A stretch of DNA of 64,000 nucleotides from a virus: the IMG/VR virus record IMGVR_UViG_3300010430_000018, positions 18,421 to 82,420 of that record; one strand, written 5' to 3'. Under the pieces are notes generated by a model that was given only the letters and a program-made list of their open reading frames with translations, was not told where the DNA came from and did no database searches. A program made the position numbers and the translations under genes. Below are positions 56,648-64,000 of this stretch, piece after piece. Position 1 is the stretch's first letter, and each line of letters begins with the position of its first letter.

Positions 56648-58829
56648 GATTATACCCATATTTGAAAATCATAAATGGTCAACTAGAGAGTTTGAGTCAG
56701 ATAATCATTTCAGAGAATTTTTAGAATCTATTTTTAAAGAACCTGGTAATTATGATTTTGACAACATAGCATGGCTATTTAATGAAGAAGCAAAAAGATT
56801 TAATTCAGAAGGAAACTATTGTAATAAACCTTTTAGATCAAAAGATTTTACTGCTTATTGGGAAGATCAAAAAAACAAATGTAGAACGGGAGTTATATTT
56901 AAAAGCGGTAATAAACAATGGTATCTTACTAGAGATTATTACATGTGGCTTAATTTCTTACCAATATTTGATAAAGAAGAAAAAAAATATGGATTTGCAA
57001 AAGTAAGAGATGCACAATACCATATGGCATTATATGAGATTATTGCAGAGTTAAATAATCAACATGCTGCCATTCTTAAAAAAAGACAGATAGCATCTTC
57101 ATATTTTCATATGGGGAAAATCATTAATCAATATTGGTTTGAAGAAGGATCTATATGTAAGATTGGTGCATCACTTAAAGATTATATAAATGATAAAGGA
57201 TCTTGGAAGTTTTTAGAAGAATATAAAACATTTTTAAATGAACATACTGCATGGTATAGACCAAGCAATCCTGAGAAGGTTTTACTTTGGCAACAACAGA
57301 TTGAAGTAAAAATAAATAATAGAAAAACATCAAGAGGTCTTAAATCAAAGATACAAGGTGCTTCTTTTGAAAAGAATGCTACTACAGGTGTTGGGGGTCC
57401 TTGTACTTATTTCTTTCATGAGGAAGCCGGTATTGCTAAAAACATGATGCAGACATATGAATATTTACGTCCTGCTATGTCTTCTGGTATGATGACAACT
57501 GGTCAATTTATTGCTGCTGGTTCAGTAGGTGATTTAGAACAATGTAATCCTTTAAAGGATATGATACTAAATCCAACTGCTAATGATATATATGCAGTAG
57601 AAACTAATTTAATGGATGCTGATGGTACAATAGGCATGGCAGGGCTGTTTATACCAGAACAATGGTCTATGCCTCCTTATATAGATAAATTTGGCAACTC
57701 AGAAATAGATGAAGCAATTGTAGCTATTAAAAATGAAAGAGCAAGATGGAAAAATGAATTAAGTGGTGAACAATATCAATTAAGAATATCTCAAAAACCA
57801 CTTAATATAGCTGAAGCATTTGCGTATAGAAAAGAGTCTGTATTTCCACAAGGTATATTAAGTAAGCAATTAAAAAAGATTGAAGAAAAAGAATATCCTT
57901 ATGAACTTATTGAACTTGATAGAGATCAAACAGGCATTACTGCTAAACGTACAAATAAATTACCAATAAGTGAATTTCCAGTAAATAAAAAACAACAAGA
58001 TAAAACTGGAAGTATTGTAGTTTGGGAAAGACCAATTGAAAATCCTGGTTTTGGAGCATACTATGGTTCTATTGACCCTGTGTCAGAAGGTAAAACAACT
58101 ACATCAGATTCATTGTGTAGTATATATATTTATAAAAATGCTACAGAAGTAACTAGAGATATAGGTGCTGGGGATGTTGAACAATTTATTGAGAGAGATA
58201 AGATAGTAGCAGCATGGTGTGGTAGATTTGATGATATTAACAAAACACATGAAAGATTAGAACTTATAATAGAATGGTATAATGCATGGACAATTGTTGA
58301 GAATAATATTTCTTTATTTATTCAACATATGATAGCTAGGAAAAAACAAAGATATTTAGTTCCTAAACAACAAATACTATTTTTAAAAGACTTAGGATCT
58401 AATAGAACAGTATATCAAGAATATGGATGGAAAAATACAGGAACATTATTTAAAAGCCATTTAATATCTTATGCAATTGAGTTTTTAAGAGAAAGCATTC
58501 ATGAAGAAACAGATGATCATGGATCAGTTATGTCACAGACATTAGGAGTAGAAAGAATACCAGACCCAATGCTTATAAAAGAAATGCTAGCTTATTATCC
58601 TGGATTAAACGTAGATAGATTAGTTACCTTTGGTGCATTAATTGCTTTTGCTAAAATACAACAATCTAATAGGGGATATTCTAAAAGGCGTGAATCAGAC
58701 GATAATTCCTTGGTAAATCCAGAAAAAATAAGTAAATTAAAGTATAGTAGTCCGTTTAAAAATATTGGGCGTAAAAGAGGTTTGGGTGGTTCTAAAATAA
58801 AAAGATCCGGATTTAAAAACATTAAATAG
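56640..58829 (+). CDS. terL: Large terminase (TerL)
   Basis: 729 residues. The N-terminal ATPase region has K-K-R-Q-I-A-S-S-Y-F as a divergent Walker-like segment and F-F-H-E-E-A-G as motif II. The C-terminal RNase H-like nuclease has Y-G-S-I-D-P-V-S-E with the first metal Asp, D-D-I-N-K-T-H-E-R-L-E and E-N-N, and G-S-N-R-T-V-Y-Q-E-Y-G. It pumps DNA into the prohead through the portal. TerL followed by portal is the expected order; the S-G-V-G-K-S-type Walker A is not canonical, common in this group. Confidence 0.85.
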   Translation: MSRIIPIFENHKWSTREFESDNHFREFLESIFKEPGNYDFDNIAWLFNEEAKRFNSEGNYCNKPFRSKDFTAYWEDQKNKCRTGVIFKSGNKQWYLTRDYYMWLNFLPIFDKEEKKYGFAKVRDAQYHMALYEIIAELNNQHAAILKKRQIASSYFHMGKIINQYWFEEGSICKIGASLKDYINDKGSWKFLEEYKTFLNEHTAWYRPSNPEKVLLWQQQIEVKINNRKTSRGLKSKIQGASFEKNATTGVGGPCTYFFHEEAGIAKNMMQTYEYLRPAMSSGMMTTGQFIAAGSVGDLEQCNPLKDMILNPTANDIYAVETNLMDADGTIGMAGLFIPEQWSMPPYIDKFGNSEIDEAIVAIKNERARWKNELSGEQYQLRISQKPLNIAEAFAYRKESVFPQGILSKQLKKIEEKEYPYELIELDRDQTGITAKRTNKLPISEFPVNKKQQDKTGSIVVWERPIENPGFGAYYGSIDPVSEGKTTTSDSLCSIYIYKNATEVTRDIGAGDVEQFIERDKIVAAWCGRFDDINKTHERLELIIEWYNAWTIVENNISLFIQHMIARKKQRYLVPKQQILFLKDLGSNRTVYQEYGWKNTGTLFKSHLISYAIEFLRESIHEETDDHGSVMSQTLGVERIPDPMLIKEMLAYYPGLNVDRLVTFGALIAFAKIQQSNRGYSKRRESDDNSLVNPEKISKLKYSSPFKNIGRKRGLGGSKIKRSGFKNIK

Positions 58830-58840
58830 AGTAAATCAAT

Positions 58841-61588
58841 ATGAGAGTATTAAACGCCATGCAAATGAAAAACGGTGCCACTGCAGAAAGTGGACCTACG
58901 TTTTCTAGTCTAACTCAACCAGTACAATTTTTACCATATTCTAAAAAGACAGATGATTGGGCAGCTTGGAATTTAGATTGGTTAGAACTTCAAGGTATTG
59001 AGTTTTTAAGACTAAATTCTAGAAGACTTCTTAAAAATTATAAACTTGCAAAAGGTATAATTGATAAAACAGATTATATTGTTGAGCCCGATAATGAGTA
59101 TAAAGATTTAATGGATACTTTAACAGCTGAGAATGACTCAGCGTTAGAATTAAAATTTTATCCTATTGTTCCTAATGTTATAAATGTATTAACAGGTGAA
59201 TTTGCTAAAAGATATACTAAAGTACAGTTTAGAGCAGTAGATGACGCATCTTATAATGAGATGCTAGAACAAAAAAGAATACAAGTAGAAGAAGCATTAT
59301 TAGCAGATGCAGAAGCTAATTTAGTGCGTAAGATGATTGAGATGGGTATGGATCCTTCATCAGAAGAAGCACAACAACAACTATCTCCAGAAGGATTAAA
59401 ATCATTACCTGAGATAGAAGACTTTTTTAGCAAGTCTTATAGAAGTATGGTTGAAGAGTGGGCATCACATCAACTTGCAGTGGATGAAGAAAGATTCAAA
59501 ATGCAAGAACTTGAGGAAAGAGGATTTAGAGATATGCTTATTTCAGATAGAGAATTTTGGCATTTTAGAATGTTAGAAGATGACTATGATATTGAGCTTT
59601 GGAATCCGGTACTAACTTTCTATCAAAAATCACCAGATCAAAGATATATAGCAGATTCAAATTATTGTGGTAAAGTAGATTTAATGACTGTATCTGATGT
59701 TGTTGATAGATATGGATATTTAATGGATGAAAAACAATTGAAATCTCTTCAAAAAATATATCCAGCTAGATCTGCACAATATCAAGTTAACGGATACCAA
59801 AATGATGGGGCATATTATGATGCAACTAGATCTCATGAATGGAATACACAAATGCCAGGTTTAGCATATAGACAATTTACATCTAATTATTGGGATGATC
59901 CTGCAAGAGGTGGTGATATACTTAGTGAAATACTAGATGAGAATGAAGATGTATCTATGTGGGGTGAAGGCAACTTAATGCGTGTTTCAACTATATATTG
60001 GAAGACACAACGTAGAATAGGTCATTTAACTAAAATTGAAACAGATGGTGAAGTAACCCAAGAAATAGTAGATGAAACATTTAAGATTACTAAAAAGGGT
60101 GTTTATGATAGTTCTATATTTAAACAAAAGAGTAAAGAAAATTTATTAGAAGGTGAGCATATTGAATGGATATGGATAAATGAAGTTTGGGGTGGTGTAA
60201 AAATTGGTCCAAATTTACCGGCTATGTGGAGATCTACTATGGGTGACAACATTAATCCTATTTATATAGGTATTAATAGAACTAAACCTGGTAGATTACC
60301 ATTTCAATTTAAAGGTAATAATACACTTTATGGTTGCAAACTACCTGTAGAAGGTAGAGTATTTTCTGATAGAAATACTAGATCTACATCATTAGTTGAT
60401 CTAATGAAAGCTTATCAAGTTGGGTACAATATGGTTAACAACCAAATTGCTGACATTCTAATAGATGAATTAGGAACAGTAATAATGTTTGATCAAAATG
60501 CTTTACCACGTCACTCAATGGGAGAAGACTGGGGCAAGAATAATTATGCAAAAGCATACGTAGCAATGAAAGATTTCCAAATGCTACCTCTTGATACATC
60601 AATTACAAATACTGAGAATGCAACTAACTTCAATCATTATCAAACTCTAAACATGGAGCAGACTAATAGATTGATGTCTAGGATTCAACTTGCAAATTAT
60701 TTTAAACAACAATGTTTTGATGCTATTGGTATTAATCCTCAACGTCTAGGCGGTGCTGTATCAGCACAAACAGCTACAGGGGTTGTACAAGCTATGCAAC
60801 AATCATATGCTCAAACAGAAATGTATTTTGTACAGCATTCAGATCACTTAATGCCAAGAGTACATCAAATGAGAACTGATTTAGCACAATATTACTATAG
60901 TACTAACCCAAGCGTTAGATTGTCTTATATATCTACAGAAGCAGAGAAGGTTAATTTTTCTATTAATGGTACCGAACTATTACTTAGAGATTTTAATGTA
61001 TTTGCAACTACTAAAACTAATCACAGAGCTATATTAGAAAACCTTAAACAAATGGCTCTTACAAATAATACTACAGGAGCAAGTATATATGAACTTGGAA
61101 ATATTGTCAAAGCTGATTCAATTGCTGAAGTAACAGATATTCTAAAAGATTCTGAAACTAGACAACAAACAATGCGTCAACAAGAAATGCAACAGCAACG
61201 TCAAATGCAAGAGCAACAACTACAAGCTAAAGCACAAGAAGAACAACAAAAGCTTCAGGTTGAAATTGATGAAAATGCTAAGGATAGACAAAATGATGTT
61301 ACTATTGCTGAGATAAGATCTGCAGGATTTGGTTCAATGGCTGACATAAATCAGAATCAACAGTCTGATTTTCAAGATGCTATGAAAGATATTAGAGAAA
61401 CTACTCAATACCGTGAACAAATGAATTTAAAACGTGAAGAGAATAGTTCAAAGTCTATGATGGAAAATAGCAGACTTGAAGTAGAAAGAGAGAAAATTAA
61501 TGCTTCAAAAGAAATAGCTAATACCAAACTTCAAATAGCTAAAGAAAACAAAAATAAGTATGATTCAAAAGAATCAGATAAAAAATAA
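58841..61588 (+). CDS. Portal protein
   Basis: 915 residues. L-N-S-R-R-L-L-K-N-Y-K-L-A-K-G-I-I-D-K-T near the start, then a long mixed alpha/beta body with the wing/crown region, and W-W-type aromatic elements around 380-420. A C-terminal ~150 residues form a Gln/Glu/Lys-rich coiled coil (Q-Q-E-M-Q-Q-Q-R-Q-M-Q-E-Q-Q). The size and place (11 bases after TerL, before the scaffold-like and capsid genes) match crAss-like portals. It forms the ring through which DNA enters the head. Confidence 0.85.
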   Translation: MRVLNAMQMKNGATAESGPTFSSLTQPVQFLPYSKKTDDWAAWNLDWLELQGIEFLRLNSRRLLKNYKLAKGIIDKTDYIVEPDNEYKDLMDTLTAENDSALELKFYPIVPNVINVLTGEFAKRYTKVQFRAVDDASYNEMLEQKRIQVEEALLADAEANLVRKMIEMGMDPSSEEAQQQLSPEGLKSLPEIEDFFSKSYRSMVEEWASHQLAVDEERFKMQELEERGFRDMLISDREFWHFRMLEDDYDIELWNPVLTFYQKSPDQRYIADSNYCGKVDLMTVSDVVDRYGYLMDEKQLKSLQKIYPARSAQYQVNGYQNDGAYYDATRSHEWNTQMPGLAYRQFTSNYWDDPARGGDILSEILDENEDVSMWGEGNLMRVSTIYWKTQRRIGHLTKIETDGEVTQEIVDETFKITKKGVYDSSIFKQKSKENLLEGEHIEWIWINEVWGGVKIGPNLPAMWRSTMGDNINPIYIGINRTKPGRLPFQFKGNNTLYGCKLPVEGRVFSDRNTRSTSLVDLMKAYQVGYNMVNNQIADILIDELGTVIMFDQNALPRHSMGEDWGKNNYAKAYVAMKDFQMLPLDTSITNTENATNFNHYQTLNMEQTNRLMSRIQLANYFKQQCFDAIGINPQRLGGAVSAQTATGVVQAMQQSYAQTEMYFVQHSDHLMPRVHQMRTDLAQYYYSTNPSVRLSYISTEAEKVNFSINGTELLLRDFNVFATTKTNHRAILENLKQMALTNNTTGASIYELGNIVKADSIAEVTDILKDSETRQQTMRQQEMQQQRQMQEQQLQAKAQEEQQKLQVEIDENAKDRQNDVTIAEIRSAGFGSMADINQNQQSDFQDAMKDIRETTQYREQMNLKREENSSKSMMENSRLEVEREKINASKEIANTKLQIAKENKNKYDSKESDKK

Positions 61589-61641
61589 TTGGCGTTAGCT
61601 ATATACTGCTGATTATTTTTATTTTTATACAAATATTATAA

Positions 61642-61656
61642 GTTTATAATATAAAC
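61642..61656. promoter_or_regulatory. 15-bp perfect palindrome before the scaffold-like gene
   Basis: GTTTATA-A-TATAAAC in the 120-base AT-rich gap between portal and the scaffold-like gene. Possible operator or part of a late promoter. The rest of the gap (61589-61708) shows no gene. Confidence 0.4.
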
Positions 61657-61708
61657 TTTACGTATATTATATATGTAATGAATATTAATTATTAAAACCA
61701 ACATAATT

Positions 61709-63016
61709 ATGAGCACAACTCAAACAGAACCAGTGAAAAGTAACGTAGAACAAGTTGACGTTAATTTAGATGAAATATTCAATGCTGCACCTAGTGGAGA
61801 TGATATTATTTCACAAGACTCAAATAAACCAAAAAGTATATTTAGTGGTTTAACTGAGAAAGCAGATATGTCATTTGCAGATCCAGATAAGGATGATAAA
61901 GATGATTTAAATGCTAAAGTAGATGATAAAGAAAATTCTGAAGAACCTAAAGCTGAAGATGACAAACAAGTCTCTGAAGAAAAAAAGGTTGAGGAAAATG
62001 TAGATAATATATTAGATACATTAGATAGTGCAACAGAAGAAGAATCAAATGATGAAGAAACAAAAACAAAAAAAGGTAGAAAACCTATTGAAGGTATATC
62101 TGATGTTTTTTCAAAATTAATAAAGGATGATAAAATTGTACCATTTGATGATGATAAAGATTTATCTGAATATACTGCAAAAGATTGGGAGGAGCTTATT
62201 CAAGCTAATTTAGAAGAAAAAGCAAATCAAGTAAGACGTGAAACGCCTAAACAATTTTTTCAGTCTTTACCAGAAGAATTACAAATAGCAGCAAAATATG
62301 TTGCAGATGGAGGTAAAGATCTTAAAGCATTATTTTCTACATTATCACAAGTAGAAGAAAGTAAAAGTCTTGATGTTAAAAAAAGTAATGATCAGGAACA
62401 AATTATTACACAATATTTGAGTGCAACAGGATATGGTACTCAAGAAGAGATTCAAGAAGAAATTGAAATATGGAAAGATTTAGGTAAGCTTGAACAACAA
62501 GCAAATAAGTTCAAACCTAAATTAGATAAGATGCAAGAAAAAGTTGTTGCACAAAAACTTGAAGAACAAGAGTTAAAAAAGAAACAACAAGAACAAGCAT
62601 CAAAAGCATATATGAAAAATGTATATGATACATTAAAAGATGGTAAGTTAGGTGAAATTAAAGTTGATAGAAAAACACAAGCCATGTTATATAATGGTTT
62701 AGTTCAACCTAATTATCCTTCAGTAAGTGGACGTAATACAAATCTATTAGGTCACTTATTAGAAAAGTATCAATTTGTTGAACCTAATTATGCTCTTATA
62801 TCTGAAGCTTTATGGTTATTGCAAGACCCGGTAAGTTATAAGGCAAAAATTATGGATAAAGGTGCACAAAAAAGTGTTGAAAAAACTGTAAGGAAGCTTA
62901 AAACTGAACAATCAAATGCAGGAGGAGCATCATTAGGTGTAAATAGTGCAGAAGCAGAAAAGAAAAGTTCTAAAAGAAAATTAACAAGACCAACAAACAT
63001 TTTTAAAAGAATGTAA
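61709..63016 (+). CDS. Scaffold-like capsid assembly protein
   Basis: 435 residues. The first ~130 residues are extremely acidic and disordered-looking (D-K-D-D-K-D-D-L, K-K-G-R-K-P after it). The middle and C-terminal half are helical with strong coiled-coil character (L-E-E-Q-E-L-K-K-K-Q-Q-E-Q). The end is basic (K-K-S-S-K-R-K-L-T-R-P-T). Acidic/coiled proteins between portal and capsid genes are typically scaffolding proteins. Assignment rests on context and composition. Confidence 0.65.
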   Translation: MSTTQTEPVKSNVEQVDVNLDEIFNAAPSGDDIISQDSNKPKSIFSGLTEKADMSFADPDKDDKDDLNAKVDDKENSEEPKAEDDKQVSEEKKVEENVDNILDTLDSATEEESNDEETKTKKGRKPIEGISDVFSKLIKDDKIVPFDDDKDLSEYTAKDWEELIQANLEEKANQVRRETPKQFFQSLPEELQIAAKYVADGGKDLKALFSTLSQVEESKSLDVKKSNDQEQIITQYLSATGYGTQEEIQEEIEIWKDLGKLEQQANKFKPKLDKMQEKVVAQKLEEQELKKKQQEQASKAYMKNVYDTLKDGKLGEIKVDRKTQAMLYNGLVQPNYPSVSGRNTNLLGHLLEKYQFVEPNYALISEALWLLQDPVSYKAKIMDKGAQKSVEKTVRKLKTEQSNAGGASLGVNSAEAEKKSSKRKLTRPTNIFKRM

Positions 63017-63094
63017 AAATATTTAAAGAAATTTAATTAAGTAAATTAAATATAAACAGAGTAAAACAATTATTAACTAAAACAATCAAAAATT

Positions 63095-64000
63095 ATGGCA
63101 ACTCCAGTTTTAAATAATGGGATTTTCCTACGTGATACAAGCTACAAAGCTAGTTCACATGTTGATTCTTATCACCTTACCCAAATGCTTGGTAACCCTG
63201 AGCCTATGGATATGGGACCAATTGATTTATGGGCAATGACCCAGAAGGTAGAAATGCCTTTATATCAAATGGCTTCTTTTGGTGGAAAGAATACTATCAT
63301 GGTGGATAATGCTAGAGGTGAGTACAAGTGGCAAACTCCTATTGCACAAGATCTTCCTTATATAGTGGCAGACATTGAACCAGCTAATGCTAGCAAAGGT
63401 GTAGATGGTACTCTATTTAAGATTAAGGTCAACAAAAGAACATTTGGTCATGGTGATATTATCACATATGACAAATATAATGGTCTTGAATTATACATTA
63501 CAGCAGATGATATTATTCCTGCAGGTGATGGTTATGTCTATACAGTACAGTTGGTTAACAACAACAATGCTGCATCTTTAGACAACAAGTATCTTGCTAA
63601 AGGAACTAAGTTCTTTAGAAAAGGTTCTGCAAGAGGTGAATACGGTGAAAGATTTTCTGATATTGAAACAGGATCTGGGTTCCGTGAATTCTACAACTTT
63701 GTAGGAGGAGCAGAAGCACACGTACATTATTCTATTTCTAGCCGTGCTGATCTTATGATCAAAGGTGGTTTAAATGCTGATGGTACTGTACCAGTAACTG
63801 AAATTTGGAGAAACTTTGACACTGATCCTAATAATCCATCTGTACCAAGTATAGAAGGCTTAGTAGCAAATATGGGTAAAGCAGGAGCAAGAGAAGCATT
63901 TGAAAATGGAACTCTTACAAGAACTTTCATTACAAATATGGAAGCAGCTCACTTATCTAAAATTGCAACGGATATTGAAACTTACCTAATGTGGGGTAAA
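63095..64000 (+). CDS. Major capsid protein, N-terminal 302 residues (3'-truncated by window)
   Basis: The reading frame starts at 63095 with an A-rich leader and is still open at base 64000. M-A-T-P-V-L-N-N-G-I-F-L-R-D-T-S-Y-K-A-S, then P-M-D-M-G-P-I-D-L-W-A-M-T-Q-K-V, followed by long beta/loop segments with K-F-F-R-K-G-S-A-R-G-E-Y-G-E-R. The position after portal and scaffold-like genes and the Asp/Asn/Gly-rich beta pattern fit the HK97-type crAss-like major capsid protein. The remainder lies outside the window. Confidence 0.85.
   Translation, partial: MATPVLNNGIFLRDTSYKASSHVDSYHLTQMLGNPEPMDMGPIDLWAMTQKVEMPLYQMASFGGKNTIMVDNARGEYKWQTPIAQDLPYIVADIEPANASKGVDGTLFKIKVNKRTFGHGDIITYDKYNGLELYITADDIIPAGDGYVYTVQLVNNNNAASLDNKYLAKGTKFFRKGSARGEYGERFSDIETGSGFREFYNFVGGAEAHVHYSISSRADLMIKGGLNADGTVPVTEIWRNFDTDPNNPSVPSIEGLVANMGKAGAREAFENGTLTRTFITNMEAAHLSKIATDIETYLMWGK

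Noticed and set aside
1-64000. Recoding of TAG stop codons, known in some crAss-like phages
   Set aside because: Several well-bounded genes end in TAG with the next start only a few bases later (12286, 52253, 52995), and no core gene contains an in-frame TAG; standard code is sufficient.
1-64000. CRISPR array, insertion sequence, integrase or lysogeny module
   Set aside because: No regularly spaced repeats, transposase or integrase motif, or CI/Cro-type repressor pair was seen; the single HTH genes are not enough to claim lysogeny.

Overview
The window looks like the middle of the genome of a lytic tailed phage of the crAss-like group (order Crassvirales), most like the marine flavobacterial members. 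The case rests on four things. A giant protein carries the crAss-type virion RNA polymerase signature D-F-D-I-D-K. The packaging and capsid block runs IHF-like protein, TerL, portal, scaffold-like protein, major capsid protein. A Bacteroidota host is indicated by AT-rich DNA, start codons preceded by A-rich leaders with almost no Shine-Dalgarno sites, a DUF4846-type exported protein, lipoproteins and an outer-membrane barrel. No integrase, transposase, CRISPR array, tRNA or rRNA was found. TAG is used as an ordinary stop. Genes run off both ends, so both terminal genes are partial.

Layout. (1) 1-12678, plus strand: the C-terminal part of the virion RNA polymerase, a second giant virion protein with a PD-(D/E)XK nuclease motif, then an exported beta-barrel, a membrane/coiled-coil protein and a thioredoxin-like protein. 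(2) 12769-16055, minus strand: a nucleotide-metabolism island with both class I ribonucleotide reductase subunits. (3) 16199-23036, plus strand: very small overlapping genes, many strongly basic and one a mini CDGSH protein, plus fibre proteins, a 3TM-type holin-like protein and a 1124-residue fibre with a vWA-like head. (4) 23062-40768, minus strand: replication and recombination, with family B DNA polymerase, PD-(D/E)XK nuclease, MoxR-type AAA ATPase paired with a zincin/vWA protein, RusA-like resolvase, TOPRIM primase, ssDNA-binding-like protein, RecA-fold ATPase, DnaB-type helicase, DnaA-domain protein and uracil-DNA glycosylase. A SET-domain protein and a MazG/DUF5664-like protein lie in the same block. 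(5) 40812-49254: one plus-strand gene, then minus-strand early or accessory genes, including a chain of tiny zinc-binding and membrane peptides, an SF2 helicase, an HNH endonuclease, a winged-helix protein, and an exported DUF4846/lipoprotein cassette. (6) 49255-50449: two intergenic regions around one isolated 109-residue gene, crowded with dyads and repeats. This is the best candidate for a replication origin or the master early/late control region. (7) 50450-64000, plus strand: another set of tiny basic genes, a small lipoprotein, the amidase endolysin, HTH and IHF-like proteins, a zinc-ribbon protein, a second PD-(D/E)XK protein, GroES, TerL, portal, scaffold-like protein and the start of the capsid gene.

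How the parts fit. By analogy with crAss-like phages, the injected RNA polymerase would transcribe the leftward early genes (replication, nucleotide supply, host takeover). The rightward late genes (virion, packaging, lysis) would follow. The transcription switch itself is inference and is not read from the sequence. The least explained parts are the MoxR/zincin-vWA quartet with two unknown partners, the CDGSH peptide inside the tail operon, the SET protein, the exported cassette at 47-49 kb, and the dyad-rich region at 49.3-50.4 kb.
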